A stretch of 64,000 bases of DNA from Glandiceps talaboti (GCF_964340395.1 NC_135551.1:31270955-31334954), one strand, 5' to 3'. Shown: positions 13,358 to 27,613, counted from the first letter of the stretch. The notes: a model not told the origin generated them from the sequence alone. Translations and numbers: made by a program.

Positions 13358-13359
13358 GA

Positions 13360-14940
13360 GATCTAGGCATGAATTGACAACAGCGTATTTATCAATGAGT
13401 ACAAATAAGAACACTGAATGATTATGTCTTGGGAAATGGTCATGTTATAATAAATCATTTGTGTCCCCAATCAATATCAAAAGCTCAGTTGACTATGTGA
13501 TAAATATAATATATCTCAATGCTTACCTAGAGAAAATACTGTCCTTTCTGATGTCCCAAAGGTTTTGTGTGTGCTATGGCGTTGTAAAATGGTTGTATTA
13601 TATATCACAGCATCCGAAGTACGTCACATACAAGGTGCAGGCAGCTTCGATCATATTTACGTTAACACGGACAAGTTTCTTACTTGTCTGTGTCATTAAT
13701 AATCATATGTAAGGTAGTTATAGTTTCTCGTACAAAAATTAAATTACTAGCAATCTCGTATTTGATAAAGATATTACAGCGGAAAGCAAGTTATCAGCTC
13801 ATTAAAATAGACACAAACAACACCTCCACATCTATTTTGGATTTATTTTCTTACACTTTTTGATATTTTTCTGATAAAAATGCAACGTTTCAAAAAACCT
13901 TGGATAAAAAGTATTGTTTTGCTGATCATTCACTTGATAAGTGTAAGTTTTGAAAGAGATAACTAAATCTTGATGATTATGATGTAAAATGTATCATATT
14001 TGCAAAGAAAATATTAGCCCAAATAGATCAGACGGTCTTGAACTAAAACTATTGCTGCACTATGTTGATAAAAGCTATTGAATGGATGTTTAATTATACA
14101 TGTATTCACAATAGGGTGGCGTTTCTGATAAACGTCCATCATCTCTTACTGTGTACATTCTAGGGACTTTCAGTGTTTACACTATTTTGATGACAGGATG
14201 ATTATACCATACAACAAGGGCGCTACTATCACCCACTTGTGTAATATTTACACCGAACAAAAAGTCTCAGTACGTGTCTATATCAGTAAGCTGAAATATC
14301 GGTTTCCGCAGTAGTAGGAGATGGAGGGCACACTGGCTTCATCTATATCTTCAGTTAATTCGGCGTGAACTGACGGTTAGATGGGAGAGAAAACACATCA
14401 TTGTAATTGGTCTCCGCTGAATCCCATCTAGTTTCCACAATTGTTTTGCTATTTTGCCAATCTCCCCGAGCTCTTTACGTTTCCGCATAAATTTGTCATA
14501 ATGAAATTCAATGTTGTTAGAAATAATACTGTATAAAGTTACAAAATATATCGCTCTTTAGGATTTAAGCCTATATTTATTGATTTTATTACAAAAAATA
14601 TTAAGTTTGGTTTGATATGTATGTCAGAATAAGGATAAGAAATCATTAGAGTTAATCTTGGACTTACGGTAATCAATGTGAGCTGGACGCCCTGAAGGCT
14701 ACCGTCATGCCTTGCGACTGCTTAATTAATCAATACCCCAGGTTCAGTGAATCGAAGAAAGGTGATTGCCGTTACTTAAGGGCTAGAAGTTGACTTTTTC
14801 TATTATAGTTTGCTATTCTATTGGCACGTTTTCTTTCTCAAAATCCGTCCTTCGACCATTGAGACTTTTGGCAGAAAGATTCACTACTATGGAAGTATGA
14901 TAAAAACATAATGTTGGCTACCATGGTAATATTCTTACTA
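13360..14940. other. No gene seen
   Basis: Unique AT-rich DNA. An 83-codon frame at 13461-13712 has no recognised motif. Confidence 0.6.
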
Positions 14941-14948
14941 AAATTACT

Positions 14949-15620
14949 GCTTAACATTTCATTGTCTGATTGGGACAATAATGTTAATTGCATTGTTACA
15001 TTTCATCGTTTGCCTTGATAATATTATTAGTTACATTGCTACATTTCATCGTTTGCCTTGACAATATTGTTAATTACATTGCTACATTTCATTGTCTGCC
15101 TTGACAATATTGTTAGTTACATTGCTACATTCCATTGTCTCCCTTGACAATATTGTTAGTTACATTGCTACATTTCATTGTCTGCCTTGACAATATTGTT
15201 AGTTACATTGCTACATTTCATTGTCTGCCCTGACAATATTGTTAGTTACATTGCTACATTTCATTGTCTGCCCTGACAATATTGTTAGTTACATTGCTAC
15301 ATTTCATTGTCTGCCCTGACAATATTGTTAGTTACATTGCTACATTTCATTGTCTGCCTTGACAATATTGTTAGTTACATTGCTACAGTTCATCGTTTGC
15401 CTTGACAATATTGTTAATTACATTGCTACATTTCATTGTCTGCCTTGACAATAGTGTTAGTTACATTGCTACATTTCATTGTCTGCTTTGACAATATTGT
15501 TAGTTACATTGCTACATTTCATTGTCTGCCCTGACAATATTATTACTAACATTCCTAATTTTCATTATCTGGCTTGACAAATATATTACTATAATTGCTA
15601 AATTTTATTGTCTTGGTCGA
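14949..15620. repeat. 43-bp minisatellite, about 15 copies
   Basis: The unit contains GCTACATTTCATTGTCTGCC followed by TTGACAATATTGTTAGTTACATT. ATTGTC and GACAAT in each unit form a 6-bp inverted repeat with a six-base loop. Copies at both ends are more diverged than the centre, as expected for unequal exchange. Confidence 0.95.
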
Positions 15621-16012
15621 CATAAAATTAACTTGTTACAATTATTATGATTCAATTCATTGAAACGTCTGCAAAACGTATATGTTTTTACATTGTATAT
15701 GATTAGGCAACAATCGGCTAAAGTTAATGATAGCCCAAACGAAGTAAATATGCCTATGTTAGTTAGATTTTTGTCGCTCTCGAGGATAAAATGTAGCAAT
15801 TTTATTAAGTTTTTTTGTTGAGCCAGTCGACGCTTTGTTTATGGTTTTCTATTATATTAAGAAGTAAATGGTCACATCGAATGTGTGATGTACGTGTGTA
15901 TTTTAACTTTTATGTAAAATTTAAAAGTGATGTAAATGTCTTCTCTTTTCTGATCCTTATTTGCTAAAAAAGTACTTCGTTTTATCAAAAGGTTTCAAAC
16001 ATACATCGTGTA

Positions 16013-16017
<5 letters not shown>

Positions 16018-16067
<50 letters not shown>

Positions 16068-16176
16068 CACACGCGCACACACACGCACACACACAGATAT
16101 ATATATAGAGTGTCTGATGATCGCACCATGCGTGAAACTCCGAGTTACAACCAAGAAAGAGTTCCAGTACTACCAA

Positions 16177-16234
<58 letters not shown>
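16018..16234. repeat. (AC)n and (AT)n tracts
   Basis: An interrupted AC tract at 16018-16095, about 85 bases of unique DNA, then an AT tract of about 54 bases (16181-16234). Confidence 0.95.
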
Positions 16235-16237
<3 letters not shown>

Positions 16238-17214
16238 TCCTAGCATGCCTGTCTTGTCGACTATACCTAAAGATACCTTTGGTGTGGTATTTCATTTCGT
16301 GAAATGATTGAGTTTTTTGTGGTAAAGCGTTAGTCGGTATCACAGAGAGCCAAACTTCGTATAATGTAAACTTCACACTTGTGTATTGTTTGTTCAAATG
16401 TCAGCCATAGAACCTTTCCTGACTGATGTTCTACAAGCGATAACTTCAATTATTAGAGATGGCAGGGCATACTCTGTCTGCATATTGATTTGTGTTCTTA
16501 ATTTCCCTGACACTTCCTGTGTGTAAATTTCTCAGACCATGTTATAAATCTATTTTCACGATAACATTGAGTATTCCTTGATCGAGGGCATTCTGTAATA
16601 ATTGAACGTACATCCGATGTAATGTACATTCATTTCGTGCAATCCCGTTTAGAGCATATTAGAAAACCTTACTCGTATTTTCGAAGAAACATCTTATCTA
16701 ATTTTATGAGAAGGAAATTGGCTACAATTAATGCGGCATACTGCAAAGCTCTGTGACATTTCTTGGTCATGTTGGTTTACGTGGAAATATTAAATTTGAT
16801 ATATATTTCATTATGTATATAACAGACATCACCCTTGGATGTCATTTAAGTGTATTTATATGTTCCAGTGATATCATACTCCTAATCGAAAAAAATATCC
16901 GTCATTGAGTGTTTGCATATTATCTACTGCCCGTTTCAAATTACTGTACACCGCCTGTGTTTGATACAACCACGCAGAAACCAATAAAGTACCTTGCACA
17001 TGCTACACTTAAGTTATAGCTAGAATGAATTAATACACTTTCTTGTGACATTTTTCTCTGAAAAAAAATGAACTAAAGTGCCACCGTACACACATTAAAT
17101 GCAAGCTTCAAAACACTAGCCACGGCGTGCCTACGTCCAGTTGAACTCATCTTTCAATGGTTTATTTCACAATAGAAAATACCGCCAATGGCGTTGTAGC
17201 ACAACTGTACAGTT

Positions 17215-17934
17215 TTTAAAAATGTTTATCCATATGCTAGTCCATGCCAACGATAGGTGTTTATTTGCTAAATGACTATCCAGTTGCCTATCCAACCATG
17301 TTGCTATCTTTACGATATATGCTACCATTTGGCTGTTGCTATGGGCGTGGTCATGTTGTTAGATATATTTGCATACATTTGTGTATGTTTTTGTTCACTT
17401 GTGTATAAATTCCTGATATTATCTTTGCAATATACATGATCATTTGGCTGTTGCTATGGGCGTGGTCTTGTTGCTAGGCATATTTACTACATGTTTTGAA
17501 TGTTTATTCAATTGTGTATGAATCCCTGTTATCTTCACAATATATGTGATCATTTGGCTGTTGCTATGGACGTAGTCTTGCTGCTAGGCACATTTGCATT
17601 CATTTTTTGAATGTTTATTCATTTGTCTTCCTATTCCTGTTCTTATCTTTGCAATATACATGATTATTTGACTGTTGCCATGGGCGTGGTCTTGTTGCTA
17701 GGCAAATTTACATACATTTTTTGAATGTTTATTCAATTGTCTATTAAACCTTGTTGATATCTTTGTGAAATACACCACCGTTGGCTGTTCCTATTGGTGT
17801 GGTCATGGTTGCTAGGGTATTTGCATACATTTTTTAAAATGTTTATTCACTTGCCTACCAAATGATGTTGTTATTTAACCAAAATATACTGCCATTTGGT
17901 TGTTGCTAAGGGCGTATCATGGTTGCTAGGGCCA

Positions 17935-17935
<1 letters not shown>
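17215..17935. repeat. Diverged about 113-bp tandem repeat, six units
   Basis: The core GGCTGTTGCTATGGGCGTGG or variants recurs at 17331, 17446, 17556, 17670, 17783 and 17899, with spacings of 110-116 bases. Each core is followed by TTGCTAGG and a T-rich stretch with TGTTTATTCA. Divergence between units is high, so this is an old array. Confidence 0.88.
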
Positions 17936-18538
<603 letters not shown>

Positions 18539-19259
18539 GCCGGGCGATGCCTATAGCACTACTGAACCTCAGTTCAGTTGTGCTAACAAAATGTAGCAAG
18601 AAATTACGATCTTGCTATCTGAGTGTAGAGTATTCATTGTCTTAGTAGTTTCTGTGTGGTTGTATTAAACACATCCGGTGAATGGTAACTTGAAACAAGC
18701 TGTACATACTATTTGTAATGATTTTAAGGAGTTCTTAGGATGGTAATGGTTAAAGCATAGCAGCTGTTACTGTCAACACATACTTTTAGGTGTCATTGTG
18801 TATGATGTATCTTTAATCTCGGTATTCTACAGATAACAAATGTCCTCCTGTCCCTCTGGTCGAATGCTGAATGCAGTAAAAAAAACCAAACGCGCATGTC
18901 ACTGAGATCATGCGCATTACAATGTTTGTTTACGTTTTTTTTTTCAAAACTGTAAATTTCTAAACTCACAGAAGAAATTCTATACAAAAACTTGTTGCAT
19001 TTCCAGAAGTCTTTGAAATCTTGAAATTATTGTAATACTATTGTATGAAATGTTTGTTACATTATCGGTTACGCGTGGAACGCTTCAAATGTATGTCTAT
19101 TTCCTATACCAATTGAAGCATAACACTGTTGTTTTGTGCAGTGTTGTGTTACTTTGTGTGCGCACACATACACATACGTCTATATATTAAAATACACCTT
19201 GACAAATTAATTAGAGTTCTGAAGATTGCAGAAAGCTTGATACCTCCTAATTTCCTTAC

Positions 19260-19372
<113 letters not shown>

Positions 19373-19789
19373 GTTGAACGTATCTGTCTTTGGTCAAAAT
19401 ATGTATAGTAAGCTTAATTCTGTTATCATGTAAAAACCAAATTACTAGTATTGTATGTACACATTATATGTAGCTAGCAATTACTACCGTGACTATAGGG
19501 TAATGATATTGAAGGTATACTAATTATTAAGACATCGTACGTTTGTTTGGATAACTGAACTTAAATTGATGGATGTTTACATGGACAACGTTCAATAACA
19601 ACCATTAGGGCTTTCAACAGAGTCGGACTTATTTGACATAACATATTAGGAAATATTTGTTGATGTCACTCTTCTGTGGTGTTTATCAAAAATAAAATAA
19701 AAATAAAAATAAACTAGTTAGTGTTATAATTATGTAAAGGCAATCTCTCCATTGGACATATATATGCGATCCAGGTTAATAATATGAGT

Positions 19790-20746
19790 AGCTGCCTGGT
19801 TTACAGTAAGGCATGTATAGCTGCCTGGTTTACAGTAAGGCATGTATAGCTGCCTGGTTTACAGTAAGGCATGTATAGCCGCCTGGTTTACAGTAAGGCA
19901 TGTATAGCTGCCTGGTTTACAGTAAGGCATGTATAGCCGCCTGGTTTACAGTAAGGCATGTATAGTTGCCTGGTTTACACTAAGGCATGTATAGCCGCCT
20001 GGTTTACAGTAAGGCATGTATAGCTGCCTGGTTTACAGTAAGGCATGTATAGCCGCCTGGTTTACAGTAAGGCATGTATAGCTGCCTTTTTTACAGTAAG
20101 GCATGTATAGTTGCCTGGTTTACAGTAAGGCATGTATAGTTGCCTGGTTTACAGTAAGGCATGTATAGCCGCCTGGTTTACAGTAAGGCATGTGTAGCCG
20201 CCTGGTTTACAGTAAGGCATGTATAACCGCCTGGTTTACAGTAAGGCATGTATAGCTGCCTGGTTTACAGTAAGGCATGTATAACCGCCTGGTTTACAGT
20301 AAGGCATGTATAGCTGCCTGGTTTACAGTAAGGCATTTATAGCTGCCTGGTTTACAGTAAGGCATGTATAGCCGCCTGGTTTACAGTAAGGCATGTATAG
20401 CTGCCTGGTTTACAGTAAGGCATGTATAGCTGCCTGGTTTACAGTAAGGCATGTATAGTTGCCTGGTTTACAGTAAGGCATGTATAGCTGCCTGGTTTAC
20501 AGTAAGGCATGTATAGCTGCCTGGTTTACAGTAAGGCATGTATAGCCGCCTGGTTTACAGTAAGGCATGTATAGCTGCCTGGTTTACAGTAAGGCATGTA
20601 TAGCTGCCTGGTTTACAGTAAGGCATGTATAGCTGCCTGGTTTACAGTAAAGCATATATAGCTGCCTGGTTTACAGTAAGGCATGTGTAGCCGCCTGGTT
20701 TACAGTAAGGCATGTATAGCTGCCTGGTTTACAGTAAAGCATGTAT
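19790..20746. repeat. 29-bp minisatellite, exactly 33 copies
   Basis: The unit AGCTGCCTGGTTTACAGTAA plus GGCATGTAT is repeated 33 times over 957 bases without a net indel. The main variable position gives AGCTGCC, AGCCGCC, AGTTGCC or AACCGCC. Each unit contains TGCCT and AGGCA 11 bases apart, a potential 5-bp hairpin stem. Confidence 0.97.
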
Positions 20747-20749
20747 ATT

Positions 20750-22700
20750 TAGACCAGATAATAAACAAACAACAGTAGAACAATTCATATCATGTTTTAA
20801 ATAGGAATATCAGCCTTTACTCCTTTATGAAATAATTCCCTTCCAAAATACACACAAAATAGGACAAAATTAAAAAATTTCCATTATACATTATAATTAT
20901 TTACACCCAGGAAAGACTTTTTTCAAATTGATAATTATATACAAGAAAGCTTACATCTATGAACAACACTATATGGCATATTTATAAGGCCTCGATAACA
21001 GCAAAGTAATATGTCTCACCGTTGTGTGTGTCCCACGGTAAAAGAGATTGGCCATGTGGCGATGTCAGCAATTTGGAGGCAATTTATGACAACACTGCAC
21101 ATAAAGGCGAGGAAAAATCCTATAAAATTAGGTTTATATTCACATTTCAAGCGAATAATTTCCCATCTTCTGCACCTGAGTATACAGTTTTCTATCTATA
21201 AGCGTGTTAATCATGGAGAATTTCAGAATTTAGGCAATAGCGAAGTAATTTCATTAATTCGACCAGTGAATATAAGTGAATGGACTTGAATACTGTTAAG
21301 GAAGTGCATCAGGTTTAATAGCGACTTTTCAGGATATGAATACGATACGTAAAAGAGAAGATATTATTTGCGATGAAATTCATTGAGGGTGTCTGTTGTC
21401 ATCACTGTATTCTACTACTTACAAAATATTCACCACTAGTTTGTCAGCCTAAATTGCAGAGGGTCGTCTACACTTCTGACAGTGTATAGTTATTCGATAA
21501 CATTCGTATTAAGCTTGTTATTCCCGCTGGACCATGGCAGAAATGGCAATCTAGCAGTGATGCAAGCACGTCAAATTTGTTGAAAACGCTGAGATTAGCT
21601 ATACATGATTTCCATTACGTAGAGTACGCTATTTTTAAACACAATTTTCCGTGCTAGCTTTCTGGAACCGTTGACAACATGTGAAGTCCGAGACAGATTG
21701 ACTGTTGCCAAGTTAATGTCTAATGTGGAAAAGTCGAACGAATCGATCTGGGATCTCGTTTGCAGCGCATCTTCATTGTGATTAGCATGCCCAGACTACA
21801 AGCCAACGTTGATTTTATCGGAATGTCGCATTCATTAGATCGGCTAATTATTCCGTGGGATATAGAATTGATCGTTTAGGTGGCGGCCATGCAAGCTGAG
21901 TATAATGAAATATGCAAAGTATGCAACTTCCATGTTTGTCTTTACTTCCGTGTAATGATGTATTGCACAGTCCTCTTTTAGTGACGCTAGAAATAGTTAG
22001 TTACATGTTGAAATCCGTGGAGTCCATATAAAACCTATGCTAAATACCGCTATAATTAGTTATTTCAATCTATTCCTTACGTCCGTTTAACACTCTACGA
22101 TCAACTGCGTGATAATGTTTGCATACAATATTTGTTTCTGTTTAAATAGTACAAGTTGTAGGAATGGGACATTTTCAAAAAAGGTAAATAAAATTTTACA
22201 ACTTCAAAAAAGCTGCTCAGTTTGTAAATATGAATGTTAATTGTCCTTGTTTGCAAAAGCTTTTCGAGGACAACACCCCAGCCGTAGTACATGCGACATT
22301 CACAGAGAATTACAGGTCAACTTACAAACTGCCTTGTTAAAGTTGTTATCGTGACCATACAACGGCTTTGTACAATGTGTACATCCATGCACACACTATA
22401 ATCTGCTGACGTATCCAGTGAACCGATCGGGTTGCAGTTTAAAATGTACAACTTGTAATGGCGTTGCTGAGGGAAGTGAAGGGTAGGTTTTACAAAAAAT
22501 CGTACACTTCTGCGTAGCTGTAACTTAAATCCTCGCATCCCAGATTGAAGTCCCTATAATCAGAAATAAACTCTATAGCATGTCCCGAGCGAGTAAATTA
22601 TACTGGTACCATTTGATGGTCGTGTATTTCTATCTCACGCGTAAGCATGCTGCTTTTTACATATACAAATTTAACTGATCTGTCTAAGTTGGGTTTGATA
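20750..22700. other. No gene seen, 3' side of the small membrane protein ORF
   Basis: Unique DNA downstream of the minus-strand 108-codon ORF. No strong AATAAA polyadenylation signal was noticed just beyond its stop. A 92-codon plus frame (21011-21289) shows no recognised motif. Confidence 0.55.
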
Positions 22701-22703
22701 TTT

Positions 22704-23030
22704 TCATAACCTATATATGGCTTGATCATCAGTTTGATCTTCACGTGCACGATGATGTTTCCTCATAGCTTCAAGAGCTTTCCTTCTCAACGTAGTTTCC
22801 CGAGCAGTGTCAATATTTGACCTGACAAGCCATGCTATGAGTGCAAGGAATATGAGAATGGCAAGAACACATATGGTAAGACCCTCAACTATCATTTGTT
22901 GTGTGACGCTTGCATCGAGTGTATAGTAATACCCTGGATGTGCTGCTCCGAGCACAAAGTCTGTCGAAAACAGCGACACAACGAAGGCAGCGAAGGTTTG
23001 ACCAAGTCTTTTCCAGCGTGAAGGCAACAT
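22704..23030 (-). CDS. Candidate small single-pass membrane protein (unidentified)
   Basis: The 108-codon frame from the ATG at 23030 begins MLPSRWKRLG, a basic start followed by a hydrophobic stretch (residues 12-30, ending LGAA) that looks like a cleavable signal peptide. A short tyrosine-rich ectodomain (HPGYYYTLDA, 31-40) follows, then a strong membrane segment (GLTICVLAILIFLALIAWLV, 50-69) and a charged tail of about 39 residues rich in Arg, Lys, Glu and His, ending IYRL. The predicted topology is type I. A at position -3 of the start favours initiation. The frame stays open upstream to 23138 and would add two N-glycosylation sequons (NVS, NAT), so this may instead be the last exon of a longer gene. 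I do not recognise the family; small regulators of the FXYD or KCNE type share the size and topology, but their signature motifs are not evident. Confidence 0.5.
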   Translation of the reverse strand: MLPSRWKRLGQTFAAFVVSLFSTDFVLGAAHPGYYYTLDASVTQQMIVEGLTICVLAILIFLALIAWLVRSNIDTARETTLRRKALEAMRKHHRAREDQTDDQAIYRL

Positions 23031-23031
23031 A

Positions 23032-23043
23032 CTACACGTCCAT
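23032..23043 (-). other. Three-codon upstream ORF before the small membrane protein start
   Basis: The minus strand reads ATG GAC GTG TAG T ATG, so a minimal upstream frame ends one base before the proposed start. If transcription begins upstream of 23043, such a mini-frame could lower initiation or allow reinitiation at 23030. Its use is inference; if the true gene uses the longer frame, this is just out-of-frame coding sequence. Confidence 0.3.
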
Positions 23044-23139
23044 GAAGCAACTCGATCTTCTTGTACGTACGTAGCATTAGACGGCAAAATATCCCAACGA
23101 TTGGTCACTGTGTTACTTACATTCCGGACGAAACTTGGT

Positions 23140-25010
23140 CAATAACACACACATGTATGTTTCTCGCCAAATCCAAACATCAGGCCTGGGGTCAGCTACG
23201 TCCGATCGCGAGGTAACACTCCAATGAACATACATCAATGTATTAGCATACGGTCTCTTATGAGGGTATGTGGATCTGTCCACTTCTAAACGACACTGCT
23301 TAGTTGTTTAGTTACCAGCACAAATGTTTACAATATTCCCACCAAAGTATATCACGTAGGCACCCACTGACAATAGGACCTTGTGTACTCACATTATTTA
23401 CCATACGAAAAGCATTTTGTTGTCTCCTGAGTGGTCTCCAACGAGTTTAACAAGAGTGTTCTCTCTCTACACATACTATGTCTACGCATATAAAAGATTG
23501 TCACGGTGCGATGACCTCCGATTCCATGGGATATTGTCACTGATCATAAAACAACGCTATGTATAGGTCTGTCACAAACGGAGATAGAAGCGGTCACGCA
23601 AATGGGCAAACGTGTAATGAATTAAGATACACACTGCTAAGGCATGCACTGTGTCGACTTGAATGGTGATAGATAGTATAATTGTTGAACGTCGCTCACA
23701 GAGGGCGATATAGACGCCCTCATTTTGTAAATGGGATGAACTCTTGTATAAGAAATGCTGAGTTGAATTTGGATTTTAAAAAAACAACCAACAATGACTA
23801 ATTTCGACGAAGTTAATATCACATTAAGTCTTTTCTTTCTTTATTGATATTCATTTTTTTCCACACGTCGACAATGATGGCACTCAAATGTGGAAGTCTC
23901 AAATACCACAAAATTCTTAATTTCTTAAAAAATTTCATATCGGTATATTTTTGCAATGATTATCCTGATAACGATTGCTTCAGTTGCACGTGTTCTAGTT
24001 GTTCTAAATAACGAGAGAACACGTCATAATGAAATGTGCACATGATTATCGTAAATTTATGACAAAATATGGCAAACATTTGATAAGTAAGCGAAGGCCT
24101 CTTTGGGAAAATATGTCCAAGATGGAATTGCTAACGGGGCCATTTAAGTGTTATTTTCATTTCCTCCATACCCAACTTATCGACAACGCATGGGAACATT
24201 TACCACGAATTCAAGTGGTGACGTTGATGAATGGCATTTAAGACAATACAAATATATATCTGCACATCCTTTTGGATGATGTGAATTCTTTGAAGACAAA
24301 AAAGGGAGTGTAAGTGAAGTCAGACCTCTAGAGATTTATTTCTATAGAAATCTTAGATGCTAGTGGGGAATATGTGTGAAATGATACGATAAATTGACTA
24401 CTTGAACTTGAACGCGTCAACGGTCCTAACTGAGACCAAGATAAGTTTGTAACATAGTATTGACATTTGAAGAGTTATGCAAACTTTATGGTCAGATTGA
24501 CCTCGTTGTTCAGGGCAAATAACTTCATTGTCAAATTATCATAACGAAATAATTACTTTTGGCAAACATCAAACCTAAATGGCATATCTTGGCTCTTTTG
24601 TTGAATTTTATTGACATAATAAGTGAAAACTAAATCGCTTCATAATATAGAAGTCATTTGTACATGTTTTTCTCAAATTAAAAACACCCGTTAAGTGACC
24701 TGTCGATGACTGTCTATCTAAATGATATTTATGTACAGCTGAAATATATCGTGCAGCTGTTTGCATTCAACTTGTCTGCGTTTACGACGACTGGTAAATT
24801 ATCTTTGCAAATATTCCCTTACGACCTACTTTAATATCAGATGTATTTCAAAGTATATATCAGCATCGGTTACCGATTATGCTGTTTTACCACCCGTATC
24901 GATAATATTGTTTGCCGCTAAACGTCGATGACGTCATTATCACGTTATCTAGCCTGCTGGTCATTTTATCTTGTATTTCTTTGAAAGTCATTCTGAATTA
25001 GTCTTTTTGT
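23140..25010. other. No gene seen, 5' side of the small membrane protein ORF
   Basis: Any promoter or upstream exons of the minus-strand ORF would lie here, but none could be recognised. A TGACGTCA octamer is at 24929-24936. Confidence 0.55.
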
Positions 25011-25011
25011 C

Positions 25012-25013
25012 GA

Positions 25014-25045
<32 letters not shown>

Positions 25046-25084
25046 ACATGTGTATGTATGTATGTATGTATGTATGTATGTGCC

Positions 25085-25119
<35 letters not shown>

Positions 25120-25120
25120 G
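25012..25120. repeat. (CTGT)n-(ATGT)n-(CTGT)n compound microsatellite
   Basis: A symmetric compound array: CTGT units, a short spacer, ATGT units, then CTGT units again. Confidence 0.95.
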
Positions 25121-25344
25121 TCTCAGGCTCTCTCGCTCACATCTTCAGCTGCCACCCCTTCCCTTCTTTCACTGCCTTTCCATCCTAATCTTCTACTTGC
25201 CACGTTCTAGATTACACTTAGTAGTAAATACATAAATCACTTGACATTGAATTAAACAATGCAATTCTTTACAACATGTCACTACCCTAATTTGACATTG
25301 ACAATTGAAATGACGTCATAACAATCACTGTCATTTGGTTAATT

Positions 25345-25575
25345 GACACATATCATGTCATATATCAAATCATATCATATCAAATCGTATCATCATATAT
25401 CATATCATATCATATCATACCATATCATATCATATATCATATCATATCATATCATATCATATCATATCATATCATATATCATATATCATATCATATCGTA
25501 TCATATCATAACATATCATATCATAACATGTCACGTCACGTCACGTCACGTCATGTCAAGTCATGTTATGTCATG
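25345..25575. repeat. (ATATC)n pentanucleotide array
   Basis: About 40 ATATC units, grading rightward into ATAAC and then CACGT/CATGT units. The unit is a rotation of the short tail of the CR1-like element at 51.9 kb. Confidence 0.95.
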
Positions 25576-26286
25576 TCATATCACATACTTGTATAACGTA
25601 CTAACCGCCAATGTTTTAGTATGCCACAATATGCTGCAAAGTTCAATATTGTAATGTTTATTAAGAGCGTACTTTGATCGAATAATCAAATAATGAAAGT
25701 AACAAATTCTCTGGTATAAAATAAGATTACCAATGCCAACGTCGTTTCTACAAAGAACATGGAAATACAAAACACAGCTGGGCATTTCACGGAGAACAGC
25801 TGTAAATTTCAATAGAAACATTCCTGACTCGAACGATTGGCCAGGTGACGTAGTTGAGCTATGTACTTGTATGGTTATAATATACTACGAATATTAATCA
25901 TTATAAAATCTTCAGAAATGTCTAAACTTGAGCTGTACTATGTTCGAATTTCAACTCTTTATTACATTGCAATTATGTTGGTAGTCAAAGCACTTTTCAT
26001 TCTAAAGTTGTTTGTAACGATGCTATACAAATCAAGTGTTACGTACAGTAATCTAGCGACTGATGACTGGCCTTGATTTGATGACGAGTACTTCCGTACA
26101 GAACAAGACCTTCCGCATTATATCAATTTGTGAAGTCTTTCAATTATGTTATAATTATAATGGTAGTAGAGGACAGGAGAACGATGACTGTTTATTTTCA
26201 ACTTGTTGTTTGTATCGGTATATTTATTTATGTATATTGTGTTAACTTAATGATGTGAACAGAGTGGAAGGTAGTGAGAGTTTTTG

Positions 26287-26287
<1 letters not shown>

Positions 26288-26364
<77 letters not shown>
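26288..26364. repeat. (AT)n tract, about 76 bp
   Basis: Uninterrupted AT units, then AGTAT-type degenerate units. Self-complementary and a likely cruciform former. Confidence 0.97.
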
Positions 26365-26366
<2 letters not shown>

Positions 26367-27376
26367 TAATATAGTATAGTATATAGGTGTATGTTACTAA
26401 TGAAACACCATGAAACACAAATGTCATTGTACCCATACGCTTGTCATACATTATCCTTGTCAGGAACGAGTCGAAATTTACATACATGTATTACGATAAT
26501 GATATATTTAGGTATGTGACACGATCAGGACACTCCGCATATATCGGGTCACGTGATCAAAGCACTCAATGTTTCATCAAATGCAACTTAATATCTGTCT
26601 GCATTTGACAGTCCATTTTAGGAGACTGAAGCAAAGGTTTCATTGACTGGGTTAACGAAAGCCGCCAATTTGACCGACCCCTTTTTAGTTCTGACAACAT
26701 ACACGCACGTTTGTGAACCGAAGCTCTAGCTAGCTTTCCTTGTGCTTACAAGAAGCGCCAAATAGACCCTCTTTAAGCCTAATTGGAATTACATTATACC
26801 CACTGAAGGATATTACTATGGATGTTTCTAAGGCTACTAAAGGGCAATTGAGTGCCTTGAATAGTAACGCACAAGATAGATCTTTAACAATACTAATATA
26901 TCCTACACTATTAAAGGAAAAGCAATTAAGAGAAGACTATTGCGTCACTGAGTGAATGCTTCATTTTGTACAAATAAAGCAGTAAACGATAGACTTAAAA
27001 AGTGTCCTACAGCTCAATAGCCAACTCAACACAATTCTATTAACCTAGACAGCTTTTTTTCCGCTAACAATATAGCTTAATCCCTAACCTTGTTTAGACG
27101 ATAATGTACACATATGATGAACATTCATTTTACCCTAGTATATACTCTCATCGACATATTAACTGGAAAGAGATTGAAATAATCCACACGTGGCTGCTCA
27201 ACTCAGTCGTTTTTATTGGAACTTTCAATTTCACATTTTGCACTATGTACATTTATGTGTTACACAATCCCATTAAAAATATGGATGAAACACAAATAGT
27301 GGGGTAAGAGAGTGATGGAGAGGAAGAAAGGGGACAGAGAAAGAGAAAGAGGAGGGAAGAGATGGCAAGGAAGTGA

Positions 27377-27613
<237 letters not shown>

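Noticed and set aside
26740-26955. 71-codon frame with fairly even codon use
   Set aside because: No ATG near its start, no splice signals identified and no recognised motif.
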